Source: JAENVT01 sp039931555
Lineage (GTDB): Bacteria; Actinomycetota; Acidimicrobiia; Acidimicrobiales; Ilumatobacteraceae
NCBI GenBank assembly: GCA_039931555.1
Contig: JBDTRP010000041.1
Coordinates: 8,982-72,981 of the forward strand
Length of the DNA stretch: 64,000 nucleotides
Direction of reading: 5' to 3'
Position 1 is the first letter of the stretch, and each line of letters opens with the position of its first letter. The notes beneath the pieces are model-generated. The model was not told the origin of the DNA, did not search any database, and saw only the letters and a program-made list of their open reading frames with translations. Shown here in pieces: positions 42,802 through 50,996 of this stretch. Position numbers and translations under genes: made by a program.

Positions 42802-43794
42802 ATGCAGTCATGGATCCTCGACGAATCGCCCGGCGCCTACCGATGGGGGTCGATCGAGCTTCCTGAGTTGGCCGCGGACGACGTGGCAATCCGCGTCGTT
42901 GCCAGTGCGCTCAACCACATGGACCTGTGGGTCACCCGTGGTGCGCCCAAGCCGCCGCTGCCACACGTGCCCGGTTGCGATGTCGTAGGGATCGTCTCGG
43001 CCATCGGCCCAGCGGTCACCACGGTGGCAGTTGGTGACGAGGTGGTCGTCAATCCCGGGGTCTCGTCGGTTGCCGACATCGAGGCTTGGGGCAACGACAG
43101 CCCGATGGGCTCCAGCCTCATGATCTATGGCGAGCATTGTTGGGGTGGGCACGCCGAGACGGCGATCGCCCCCGAGCGCAACGTCCGCAAGCGGCCATCG
43201 ACTCGTTCTTGGGAGGAATGTGCAGCGTTCCCGCTCGCATACCTCACTGCCTACCGGATGCTGCGCCGTGCCCGCCTGCAGTCGGGCGACACCTTGTTGG
43301 TGGTCGGGATCGGCTCGGGTGTGTCGTGCGCCGCTCTGGCCATGGGAACGATGATGGGTGCACGCGTCGAGGTCACGAGCCGCAGCGAGCAGAAGCAGGC
43401 CCAGGCCCTCGAGATGGGCGCCGCAGCGGCGCACGACAGCGCCGCGGCGAAGTGGGCGGTCGAAGCCGATGTGGTGGTCGAGAGCGTCGGCCCGGCCACG
43501 TGGGACCAATCGGTGCGGGCACTCAAGCCGGGCGGGCGCATGGTGGTGTGCGGCAGCACGTCGGGCCCCAAGGTCGAGCTCACGCTGCCGAGGCTGTTCT
43601 TCAAGCAGTTCGAGATCATCGGCTCGACGATGGGCAGCTATCAGGAGTTCGACGAGGTCCTCGCTCTGGTCGACCGCGGGCTCCCGATCACGATCGATCG
43701 GTCGTACCCGCTGGCGGACTACCAGGAGGCGTTGGCTCGTCTCGAGCGTGGCGAGCAGCTGGGCAAGATCGTACTGACCCACGAGGGAGGCTGA
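42802..43794 (+). CDS. zinc-type alcohol dehydrogenase/quinone oxidoreductase family (MDR)
   Basis: A 330-aa medium-chain dehydrogenase/reductase. The GroES-like part has NHMDLWVTRG, HVPGCDVVGIVSAIG and GDEVVVNPG, and the Rossmann motif is VVGIGSGVSCAAL. Most catalytic zinc ligands are not conserved, which suggests a zinc-independent quinone-reductase-like enzyme using NADPH. The substrate is unknown. An M20 amidohydrolase gene follows 1 nt later, so they are probably cotranscribed. Confidence 0.86.
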   Translation: MQSWILDESPGAYRWGSIELPELAADDVAIRVVASALNHMDLWVTRGAPKPPLPHVPGCDVVGIVSAIGPAVTTVAVGDEVVVNPGVSSVADIEAWGNDSPMGSSLMIYGEHCWGGHAETAIAPERNVRKRPSTRSWEECAAFPLAYLTAYRMLRRARLQSGDTLLVVGIGSGVSCAALAMGTMMGARVEVTSRSEQKQAQALEMGAAAAHDSAAAKWAVEADVVVESVGPATWDQSVRALKPGGRMVVCGSTSGPKVELTLPRLFFKQFEIIGSTMGSYQEFDEVLALVDRGLPITIDRSYPLADYQEALARLERGEQLGKIVLTHEGG

Positions 43795-43795
43795 C

Positions 43796-44992
43796 ATGGA
43801 TGTCGAAGCACTGAAGGTCGCCGTGTGCGCAGAGGTCGATCGGCATGCCGACCAGCTCCTACACGCCAGCCACGAGATCCACGCGCATCCCGAATTGAAC
43901 TTCGAGGAGCACTTCGCTCACGACTTGCTCGTCGACCAGCTCCGCTCCGCCGGCCTCGATACCACGGCCCACGCCTATGGCGTCGACACGGCGTTCGAGG
44001 CATCGGCGGGCCGGCAGGGCTTCAACGTGGCCGTGCTGTGCGAGTACGACGCGTTGCCCGGTATCGGACACGCATGCGGTCACAACGTGATTGCCACCGC
44101 AGGCCTCGGCGCAGGGCTGGCAGCGGCAGCGGTCGCCGAGCAGGCCGGCGGCAGGTTGCGGATCATGGGGACACCCGCTGAGGAAGGCGGCGGTGGCAAG
44201 ATCGCGTTGGCCCGGCGTGGAGCGTTCGAGCAGGTCGGTGCAGCGATGATGGTGCACCCTGCAGACGCTGACCTGATCTCGATGGACACGATTGCGTTGC
44301 AGGAGCTGCAGGTGCAGATCCACGGAAAGGCGGCACACGCCGCTGCGGCGCCGTGGGAGGGTCGCAACGCCCTCGACGCTGCGGTGCTCGGCTACATGAA
44401 CGTCGCGGCCATGCGCCAGCACATCCGGCCAACCGAACGCATCCACGGGATCATCACCAAAGGCGGCGACAAGGCCAACATCGTTCCGGCCGAGACGGCG
44501 ATGGAATGGATCGTGCGGTCGGCCACCATCGAGTCGCTGCAACCATTGAAGCAACGGGTGCTGACCTCGCTGGAGGCCGCGGCGAGCGCGTGCGCGTGCT
44601 CGATCGATCATGAATGGCACGACCACACCTACGCCGACATGATCGACAACGGGCCGATGGTCGCCGCCTACGTCACCAACGCAGCTCGCCTCGGGCGCAC
44701 CGTGGTCGATCCGGCGTCCGTCGGGCGACGGGTCGTCGGCAGCACCGACATGGGCAACATCAGCTACCTGGTGCCCTCGATCCACCCGATGATCAAGGTC
44801 GCCGGCGACGGCGTGGCAATCCACACGCTGGAGTTCGCCGAGTGGGCCCGCTCGCCCGATGGCGACAAGGCGGTGCTCGACGGCGCCAAGGCGATGGCGA
44901 TGACAATCGTCGACCTGTGGACATCCGCCGATCTCCGCGAAGCGACAACTGTGGCGTTCGCCGAACGGCCGTTGTCGGTCGAGGTCCTCTAA
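43796..44992 (+). CDS. M20 family amidohydrolase/peptidase
   Basis: A 398-aa metal-dependent hydrolase of the M20D/AbgB-like group. ASHEIHAHPELNFEE, GIGHACGHN and GTPAEEGGGGK carry metal-binding His, Asp and Glu residues, and the dimerisation domain is in the middle. It would cleave amide bonds of N-acyl or gamma-glutamyl-type small molecules. Cytoplasmic, no signal peptide. The exact substrate cannot be predicted. Confidence 0.88.
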   Translation: MDVEALKVAVCAEVDRHADQLLHASHEIHAHPELNFEEHFAHDLLVDQLRSAGLDTTAHAYGVDTAFEASAGRQGFNVAVLCEYDALPGIGHACGHNVIATAGLGAGLAAAAVAEQAGGRLRIMGTPAEEGGGGKIALARRGAFEQVGAAMMVHPADADLISMDTIALQELQVQIHGKAAHAAAAPWEGRNALDAAVLGYMNVAAMRQHIRPTERIHGIITKGGDKANIVPAETAMEWIVRSATIESLQPLKQRVLTSLEAAASACACSIDHEWHDHTYADMIDNGPMVAAYVTNAARLGRTVVDPASVGRRVVGSTDMGNISYLVPSIHPMIKVAGDGVAIHTLEFAEWARSPDGDKAVLDGAKAMAMTIVDLWTSADLREATTVAFAERPLSVEVL

Positions 44993-45041
44993 CCGCTGGT
45001 CAGGCCGTCGCGGAATGCCCCGACCGGCGAGTGCCAACCCG

Positions 45042-45047
45042 TAGGAT
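45042..45047 (+). promoter_or_regulatory. -10 element of leaderless-type promoter (ThyX-like gene)
   Basis: TAGGAT ends 8 nt before the GTG at 45056. Confidence 0.5.
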
Positions 45048-45055
45048 TTGCAGCT

Positions 45056-46657
45056 GTGACGGTCTACGTCCCCGAGGAGTACACGCCTGCTGAGGCCGAC
45101 ACGTTGCGTCGGTACTTCACCAATCTCGATGGGCCGGTCTTTGCCCTGGTCAACCTGCCCGAAGTGGTCAAGGGCGCACTGTTCGCACGCTACAGCCGCA
45201 GCTCCAAGAGCCTGCGGCGCCTGTTCCTCGACGAGTTCGTGGGCGACCTCGACATCAGCGGCGATCATTCGGTCGACGCAACGATCGGCCTGGAACGCGC
45301 CGAAGAACTGTACGAGAAGGTGTTCTTCGAGTACGGCGACGACTCCGTCGCCCAGCTCGGTGGCGTGCATCTGGCCTGCGAGCAAGCTTCCAACGTGCTC
45401 ACCAAGGTGCTCGAATGGGGTCGCTTGATGAGCTATCTCGAGCAGAGCACGCGCTACATCGCCTATGACTCACGCATCGGTGGCAGATACCGGTTCTACC
45501 GAGACCCGGCGGTGCTGTCGAGTCGCTTTGGGACCCGGTATGTCGGCGACATGGATCGGCTGTTCGACACCTATTCGCTGCTGCTCAGCAAGGTCACCGA
45601 CCACGTGCGCCTCACCGTCGATCGCGATCCCGCCGACAGCGACTTCGTGTTTCGCCAGGCCACTCGGGCCAAGGCACTCGACGCGGTGCGCGGTGTGCTG
45701 CCCGCCGCGTCGTTGTCGAACGTCGGCATCTACGGCAGCGGCCAGGGCTTCGAGAACCTGCTGTTGCGCATGCGCGCCCACCCGTTGCCCGAGGCCCGGC
45801 AATACGCCGAACTGATGCTGCACGAGCTGCGCAAGGTCATCCCCAGCTTTCTTCGCCGTGTCGATCTCGCCGATCGCGGCGGTCGCTGGACCAATTACAT
45901 GTCGACCACCCGCGACCGCACTGCCGAACTGGTCGACACCTTGTTCGGTGGCACCCCGGTCGAGCCCGCTCCGTCGGTGCAACTCGTCGATTGGGACCGC
46001 GATGCCGAAGACAAGCTGCTGGCGGCGATCTGCTACACGCACACCAACCTGCCCGAAGCCCAGCTGCTCCAACGTGTTCGCATCCTCGGGCCGACGGAGC
46101 GGCTTGCCTTGATCCGGGCGTACGTCGGCGAACGCGAGAATCGCCGCCACAAGCCCGGTCGCGCCTTCGAACGCATTGACTATCGATTCGACGTGCTCAG
46201 CGACTACGGCGCCTTCCGCGACCTGCAGCGGCATCGCCTGCTGACCATCGAGTGGCAGTCGCTGACGCCCAATCACGGCTACGTGCGCCCGAGCCTGATC
46301 GACGAAGCCGGTCTGACCGAGATCTTCGACGATGCGATGGCCCGGTCCGCTGCGCTGTTCGATCTGCTGAAGGACGACTTCCCGCACCAGGCCACCTATG
46401 CCGTCTCGATGGCCTATCGGTTGCGATACTCGATGCAGTTCAACGCCCGCGAAGCCATCCACATGCTCGAACTGCGGTCGTCGTCGCAGGGTCATCCGGC
46501 CTATCGCCAGGTCGCCTTGGAGATGCACCGATTGATCGGTGAGCAAGCCGGGCACAAAGCGATCGCCGAAGCGATGACTCACATGACGATGGAGGCGCCC
46601 GAGCTCGAACGGCTCGACGCGGAGCGCCGCGCCGAGGCACGCCGGGGTCACTCCTGA
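45056..46657 (+). CDS. tandem-domain ThyX-like flavoprotein
   Basis: A 533-aa protein made of two ThyX-fold halves (about 1-270 and 300-525), against about 220-250 aa for normal ThyX. The N-terminal half has WGRLMSYLEQSTRY (121-134), which keeps the SxxExSxRY part of the ThyX motif but not RHR. The C-terminal half has RHRLLTIEWQS (392-402), which keeps RHRx7S but not the NExS part. FNAREAIHMLELR is like the dUMP-site region of ThyX. It is annotated in databases as thymidylate synthase in similar organisms, but the actual reaction is uncertain. Confidence 0.75.
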   Translation: MTVYVPEEYTPAEADTLRRYFTNLDGPVFALVNLPEVVKGALFARYSRSSKSLRRLFLDEFVGDLDISGDHSVDATIGLERAEELYEKVFFEYGDDSVAQLGGVHLACEQASNVLTKVLEWGRLMSYLEQSTRYIAYDSRIGGRYRFYRDPAVLSSRFGTRYVGDMDRLFDTYSLLLSKVTDHVRLTVDRDPADSDFVFRQATRAKALDAVRGVLPAASLSNVGIYGSGQGFENLLLRMRAHPLPEARQYAELMLHELRKVIPSFLRRVDLADRGGRWTNYMSTTRDRTAELVDTLFGGTPVEPAPSVQLVDWDRDAEDKLLAAICYTHTNLPEAQLLQRVRILGPTERLALIRAYVGERENRRHKPGRAFERIDYRFDVLSDYGAFRDLQRHRLLTIEWQSLTPNHGYVRPSLIDEAGLTEIFDDAMARSAALFDLLKDDFPHQATYAVSMAYRLRYSMQFNAREAIHMLELRSSSQGHPAYRQVALEMHRLIGEQAGHKAIAEAMTHMTMEAPELERLDAERRAEARRGHS

Positions 46658-46674
46658 GGTGACACCTGCCGCTT

Positions 46675-46690
46675 TGTGACCGTTGTCACA
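46675..46690. promoter_or_regulatory. CRP/GlxR-type operator
   Basis: TGTGACCGTTGTCACA is a perfect match to TGTGA-N6-TCACA, the consensus of CRP and actinobacterial GlxR/Cmr. It is centred about 54 bp upstream of the expected transcript start from the TAGTAT hexamer at 46724. Confidence 0.65.
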
Positions 46691-46723
46691 GGGACGAGAA
46701 GCAGGGTCAGTCGCTGGCCGCCG

Positions 46724-46729
46724 TAGTAT
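46724..46729 (+). promoter_or_regulatory. -10 element (acidic zinc-ribbon protein gene)
   Basis: TAGTAT lies 45 nt before the ATG at 46775, giving a short leader with AAGGA before the start, unlike the leaderless genes around it. Confidence 0.45.
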
Positions 46730-46774
46730 CCCCGCCCGCGCCCAGGGTTACCGCACGACGATGAAGGACCGAAG

Positions 46775-47272
46775 ATGGCTGATGATGATGAGGTGGTTGG
46801 GCCCGATGACGAGTTCGAGGAAGAGACCGAAGAAGAGGAAGAGCCTGCCGAGCTGACCGATGAGGACCTCGATGAAGAGGCGCTCGTCGAAGACGACGAA
46901 TTCGGTGAGATCGAGGATCCCTTCGATGCCGACACCGACACCGACACCGACGAGGAAGAGGACACCGAGAAAGAAGGCCCGGTCCGTAAATCGGTTCCGA
47001 CCGAGGAGGAGGACGACGACGACGACATCATCGCCCCCGACGATGTCGAAGCTGATCTCGACACGATCCTGAAGGACCGCCTGGTTGCTGCAGACGACGA
47101 TGGTGGCGACGACGAGGACGACGAACCCGAGGATCGCAGCGAGTCGAGCGATCGTCTCCAACCCAAGCGAGCCGACGAACAGCTGTGCCCGAGCTGCTTC
47201 CTGCTCGTGCGCAACAGCGCGCCGATCTGCCCGGTCGGCGACGACGAGTGCCCGCTGTTCCCTCGAACCTGA
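46775..47272 (+). CDS. acidic protein with C-terminal zinc ribbon
   Basis: A 165-aa protein. Residues 1 to about 125 are extremely acidic (runs of D and E, including DTDTDTD) and likely disordered. The end folds as a four-cysteine zinc site, C138, C141, C152 and C159, in CPSCFLLVRNSAPICP and ECPLF. The design recalls small actinobacterial transcription-associated zinc proteins such as DUF4193, but I cannot assign it. A CRP-type operator lies upstream. Confidence 0.75.
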   Translation: MADDDEVVGPDDEFEEETEEEEEPAELTDEDLDEEALVEDDEFGEIEDPFDADTDTDTDEEEDTEKEGPVRKSVPTEEEDDDDDIIAPDDVEADLDTILKDRLVAADDDGGDDEDDEPEDRSESSDRLQPKRADEQLCPSCFLLVRNSAPICPVGDDECPLFPRT

Positions 47273-47299
47273 TGCACGGTCTGCGATGAACGGTCAGGG

Positions 47300-47740
47300 A
47301 TGAACGAGGTCGTGCGTCCCGCCGAGTTCAACGACGCTGCCCAACTCGCCGAGCTGGAAGCCGCGGCACGGCACCATCTGATCGACCAACGTGGCGGCGC
47401 TGCGCTGCTTGCCGAACAACCGGCGATCGGTGACTGGGCGTCGGCCATCGAAGACCATGCACGTTGGATCGGCGTCGCCGACCTCGATGGGTTCGTCGTC
47501 GGGTATCTCGAGTTGGCCGTCAGCGGCGACATCGCCGTGGTTCGCCAGGTCTACGTACAGCCCGAGGCCCGCGAGCTCGGCTTCGGAGACGGATTGCTCG
47601 ATGCCGCTCGGCAAGAGGCACAACGACACGGCTGCAGCGCCCTGGAGGGCTTTGCACTGCCCGGCGATCGCGATACGAAGAACCTGTACGAACGAGCCGG
47701 TATCACCGCGCGCAAGATCATCGTGTCGACCCGTCTCTGA
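47300..47740 (+). CDS. GNAT family N-acetyltransferase
   Basis: A 146-aa acetyl-CoA-dependent transferase. VRQVYVQPEARELGFGDGLLDAA is motif A, with a degenerate acetyl-CoA loop (RELGFG for the usual RGxGxG), and LYERAGITARK is motif B. The substrate is unknown. It follows the acidic protein gene by 27 nt. Confidence 0.82.
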   Translation: MNEVVRPAEFNDAAQLAELEAAARHHLIDQRGGAALLAEQPAIGDWASAIEDHARWIGVADLDGFVVGYLELAVSGDIAVVRQVYVQPEARELGFGDGLLDAARQEAQRHGCSALEGFALPGDRDTKNLYERAGITARKIIVSTRL

Positions 47741-47748
47741 CGGGGCCG

Positions 47749-48534
47749 CTACCTGGCCTGCCAGTTCGCCGGCCGCTTCTCGATGAACGCAGTCAAGCCT
47801 TCCTTGGTGTCTTCCGATGCGAGGATTGCGGCGAACTGGTCATTCGTCATCTTCTTCAGCGTCTCGTCATCCTCGTACGCACTGGCCAGCACGACCTTGC
47901 GGCTGGCTCGAACTGCCAAGGGAGCCGCGGCGCAGATCTGCTCGGCGAGCGCCATGGCGGCCTCGACGGCCTGACCTGGTTCGACGACTCGATTGACGAG
48001 GCCGAGCTCGTAGGCGCGTTGGGCGGGAAGCGGCTCGCCGGTGAGGATGGCCTCCATCGCCGCCGATCGCCCGATGGCTCGGGGCAGCCGGAACAAACCG
48101 CCCGCACCGGCGATGAGGTTGCGCTTCACCTCGGCGAGCCCGAAGGCCGAGCGGGTCGTGGCGACGACCAGATCGGCGGCGAGCACGATTTCGCAACCGC
48201 CGGCGGTGGCGAGGCCGTCAACCGCCACGATCACCGGCTTGTCGCGGTCTCGGTACACAAACCCGGCGAATCCGCCGCGTTGGGTGTTGAGCGATCCGGC
48301 TTGACCTGAATTGATCGCCTTGAGGTCAGCGCCGGCGCTGAAGACCGGCCGTTCCTGGCCTTCGGTGTTGGCTGCCAGGATGCCCACCCACACCTCGGGA
48401 TCGCTCTCGAGTCGGTCGATCGCCGCCTCCAAACCTGCGGCGACATCACCGTTGACGGCGTTGCGCGCCTCCGGGCGATTCAGCGTGATCAGGCCGATGC
48501 GGCCGCGGGCTTCGTACAGAACGATGTCGGACAT
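47749..48534 (-). CDS. enoyl-CoA hydratase/isomerase family protein
   Basis: A 261-aa crotonase-fold enzyme. FSAGADLKAI and GLATAGGCEIVLAADLVVA form the oxyanion hole; one catalytic Glu of hydratases appears replaced in LIAGAGGLFRLPRAIG, where a Gly-Gly motif is common for isomerase-type members. Acts in fatty acid or branched-chain acyl-CoA metabolism. ATG at 48534 has a leaderless-type promoter; an upstream in-frame ATG is less likely. Confidence 0.88.
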   Translation of the reverse strand: MSDIVLYEARGRIGLITLNRPEARNAVNGDVAAGLEAAIDRLESDPEVWVGILAANTEGQERPVFSAGADLKAINSGQAGSLNTQRGGFAGFVYRDRDKPVIVAVDGLATAGGCEIVLAADLVVATTRSAFGLAEVKRNLIAGAGGLFRLPRAIGRSAAMEAILTGEPLPAQRAYELGLVNRVVEPGQAVEAAMALAEQICAAAPLAVRASRKVVLASAYEDDETLKKMTNDQFAAILASEDTKEGLTAFIEKRPANWQAR

Positions 48535-48541
48535 GTCGGCG

Positions 48542-48547
48542 ACTGTA
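48542..48547 (-). promoter_or_regulatory. -10 element of leaderless-type promoter (enoyl-CoA hydratase)
   Basis: On the minus strand TACAGT ends 7 nt before the ATG at 48534 and sets the start. Confidence 0.5.
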
Positions 48548-48595
48548 CGGGCGCGCACCCCGGCCATGCGAACCCGTCACACTTCGCGGGATCGG

Positions 48596-50386
48596 TCAGC
48601 CCTCTACGGGTTGGTCGCCAACTTCGGTGGCCTCGGCCGCGTCCGGCGCCTCAGCGCTCGGCGGGTCCTCGGCGGCACGAGCATCGTCGGCGGCGGCGGC
48701 TGGCTCGGCGGCGGCGGCTGGCTCGTCTGCCGCGGCTGGCTCATCTGCGACTGGCTCGTCTGCGGCGGCGGGAACTTCCCCGACAGCCACGGGTGCGTCG
48801 GCGACAGGTGGCTCGCCGGCCTGGCGCTCATCTGCGACGACCGATTCCTCGACAGCGATCGGCTCTTCTGGGGCGACTTCGGCAGCGATTTCGGCGACAG
48901 GGGCTTCCTCGGTGACGGGTGTTTCGTCGACGCCGACGGACTCGTTCTGTTCGACGACCAACATCTCCTCGGGCGCGGGCAGTGGCGCCGGCTCCGGTGC
49001 GGGTGTTGCCGGCTTGGCGGCCTTCGGGGGCGCTGGCGCCTTGGGCGCGGCCTTCTTCGGGGCACCGGGTCGGGTCGGCCGCAGGGGCTTGGGAGCCGCG
49101 GCGCCCTGGGTGACCTCGATCTCGAACAACGCGGCAACCTGCGGCAGCAGGGGACCGACGCGCTTGACCGTTGCCAGCAGTTCGTCGGACGTCTGTGTCG
49201 GCTTGGCCGTCGGCTGGATGTGGCTGCGTACCGGAGAGAACGCTGCGGCTTCGAGCACGGCGACCCACCGATCAGCGAGGGCCTCGACGGTGAGGTTGGC
49301 CGTGGTGGCAGTGGCCAGCTTCATGGCGAGTTCGGTCGGGAAGCGAACACCGGCCTTCGGCGGTTGCGACGACAGCTTGAGGGCTCGGATGACACGACCG
49401 ACGCCAATGGCGGCGTCGATGTCTTCGAACCACAATGCCAACTCGCTCTCCTGCTTGGTGACCAGCGCAGCTTTGAGGTCGGCGGAAACCGCACGCGTCG
49501 TCTCGTCGCGAGCGACCATCGGGTCCTCGCCCGCCGCCACGACGCTGCGCAGGTCGCGCAGGTCGAGCTCCTCGATATCGGCTATCGCCGCATCGGCGCG
49601 GTCCAGCCATTCGGCAACGCGCAACCGCGGCAGCAGCCCTTCCGCCATCGACAGCAACCCGCCGGCCGGCACTTCTGGTTTGCCCTCAGCCTTCAGTCGC
49701 TGGTTCTGTTCGTTGACCGCCTGACGCACTGCCGGCAACCCACCTTGCAGAGCGCGCTCTGCGACGGGTCGCTGCTCTTCGGGAAGGTCGGCCAGCACTG
49801 CGTTGCGATGAGCCCGACCGGGCTTGAGCCGCTTGGGCTTCGGACGCTGGGGAAGCTCGGGCGGCGCAGTGAAGTTGGGACGTGTACGGCGCTCGGGCCG
49901 TGGGCCGCGGTCGTGCCGTGTGCTGCCACCGGGACGGTCGCCGCCGGGGCGATCGCCCGACGGGCGGTCGGTGCGGGTCGTTGGGCCATCGCCACGCGGT
50001 GGGCGGTCGCCGTCGCGGCGAGGGCGCCGATCGCCGCCGGGTCCGTCTCGGCGCGGCGGACGGTCGCCGCGATCACCGCGGTCTCCCCGGTCGCTGCGCT
50101 CGCGTCGCGCCAGTTGCTGCGTGACGGCCTCGAATGGCTTGTCGCTGGGGATGTGATCGAGCAGACCGGACTTCTCGGCCTTGTCCTTGCCGGTCGCGAC
50201 CGACAGGATGGTCATGCCATCCAGCTCGACCTCGGCGTCGGCTTTGAGCACGGACCCGATCTTGGCGCCATCGGGCAGCAACGAGCCATCGAGCACCCCT
50301 TTGGGTGCTCTGGCTCCGGCAGCGCGCCACGTCCAAGTACCATCTGGGCGCGCGCTGGTGAGCTCGATTTCGATCCTTCGGGACAT
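48596..50386 (-). CDS. large protein with R/G/D-rich disordered segment, unknown function
   Basis: A 596-aa protein in four parts. Residues 1-75 form a small beta-rich domain, possibly OB-like (WTWRAAGARAPKGVLDGSLL, then GMTILSV). Residues about 93-170 are a disordered RGD/RPP/DRP repeat region like RGG RNA-binding boxes. Residues about 175-415 are a folded, mostly helical domain (AEWLDRADAAIADIEELDLRD; LALWFEDIDAAIGVGRVIRALKL). The C-terminal 180 residues are Ala/Pro/Glu-rich repeats. An RNA-binding or ribonucleoprotein role is my inference. The start is supported by a leaderless-type promoter. Confidence 0.7.
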   Translation of the reverse strand: MSRRIEIELTSARPDGTWTWRAAGARAPKGVLDGSLLPDGAKIGSVLKADAEVELDGMTILSVATGKDKAEKSGLLDHIPSDKPFEAVTQQLARRERSDRGDRGDRGDRPPRRDGPGGDRRPRRDGDRPPRGDGPTTRTDRPSGDRPGGDRPGGSTRHDRGPRPERRTRPNFTAPPELPQRPKPKRLKPGRAHRNAVLADLPEEQRPVAERALQGGLPAVRQAVNEQNQRLKAEGKPEVPAGGLLSMAEGLLPRLRVAEWLDRADAAIADIEELDLRDLRSVVAAGEDPMVARDETTRAVSADLKAALVTKQESELALWFEDIDAAIGVGRVIRALKLSSQPPKAGVRFPTELAMKLATATTANLTVEALADRWVAVLEAAAFSPVRSHIQPTAKPTQTSDELLATVKRVGPLLPQVAALFEIEVTQGAAAPKPLRPTRPGAPKKAAPKAPAPPKAAKPATPAPEPAPLPAPEEMLVVEQNESVGVDETPVTEEAPVAEIAAEVAPEEPIAVEESVVADERQAGEPPVADAPVAVGEVPAAADEPVADEPAAADEPAAAAEPAAAADDARAAEDPPSAEAPDAAEATEVGDQPVEG

Positions 50387-50395
50387 AGGTCCGCA

Positions 50396-50401
50396 ACCGT
50401 A
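50396..50401 (-). promoter_or_regulatory. -10 element of leaderless-type promoter (R/G/D-rich protein)
   Basis: On the minus strand TACGGT ends 9 nt before the ATG at 50386. Confidence 0.4.
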
Positions 50402-50463
50402 TCTGGCGCGAGCCGCTTCGCTCCACCGTGAAGCGCAGTTGTCGGCGCGAGTCGAATGCTCAC

Positions 50464-50469
50464 TACGGT
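50464..50469 (+). promoter_or_regulatory. -10 element of leaderless-type promoter (gamma-CA-like gene)
   Basis: TACGGT ends 8 nt before the GTG at 50478. It is the same hexamer as in the opposing promoter at 50396. Confidence 0.5.
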
Positions 50470-50477
50470 GGGAAGCC

Positions 50478-50996
50478 GTGCCCATCTATGCCCTTGGTGA
50501 CCAGGTACCGTCGATCCATCCCGATGCCTACGTTCACCCCGACGCGGTCGTGATCGGGAACGTCACGATCGGTGCGCACAGCTCGGTGTGGCCATGTGCA
50601 GTGTTGCGTGGTGACGATGGAGCGATCACCATCGGCCGGCGCACGAGCGTGCAGGACGGCTGCGTGGTGCATACGACAAGCGAACACCCCACGACCATCG
50701 GCGACGATTGCGTGATCGGCCACATGGTGCACCTCGAGGCGTGCACGATCGAGCCGTGGTGCCTGATCGGGGTTGGGTCCGTGGTGCTCCATCGCGTGGT
50801 CGTCAGCAGTTGGGCGATCGTTGCTGCAAATGCGGTGGTGCTGAACGACATGGTGGTGCCGTCGGGTGCGTTGGCGGTCGGCACACCGGCTGTCATCAAG
50901 GAGGGCCGGGCTCGCCGCGAAGACATCGAACGCGGTGTGGTCACCTACGTCGAACGGGCAGCACAGTTCCGCGCCGAACTGCGGCGCATCGACTAG
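50478..50996 (+). CDS. gamma-carbonic-anhydrase-like left-handed beta-helix protein
   Basis: A 172-aa hexapeptide-repeat protein. VIGNVTIGAHSSVWPCAVLRGDDGAITIG is typical of the gamma-class carbonic anhydrase/PaaY/YrdA group. The zinc histidines are in CVVHTTSEHP and GHMVHLEAC. It may bind zinc and hydrate CO2 or be a related thioesterase-like protein. GTG at 50478 fits the promoter. Its stop overlaps the prmA start by 1 nt. Confidence 0.86.
   Translation: MPIYALGDQVPSIHPDAYVHPDAVVIGNVTIGAHSSVWPCAVLRGDDGAITIGRRTSVQDGCVVHTTSEHPTTIGDDCVIGHMVHLEACTIEPWCLIGVGSVVLHRVVVSSWAIVAANAVVLNDMVVPSGALAVGTPAVIKEGRARREDIERGVVTYVERAAQFRAELRRID

Noticed and set aside
48311..50431. 706-codon open frame on the plus strand opposite the R/G/D-rich protein gene
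   Set aside because: It runs across two minus-strand genes and their intergenic region, and is low-complexity Gly/Arg. The minus-strand frame has a promoter and a folded middle domain.
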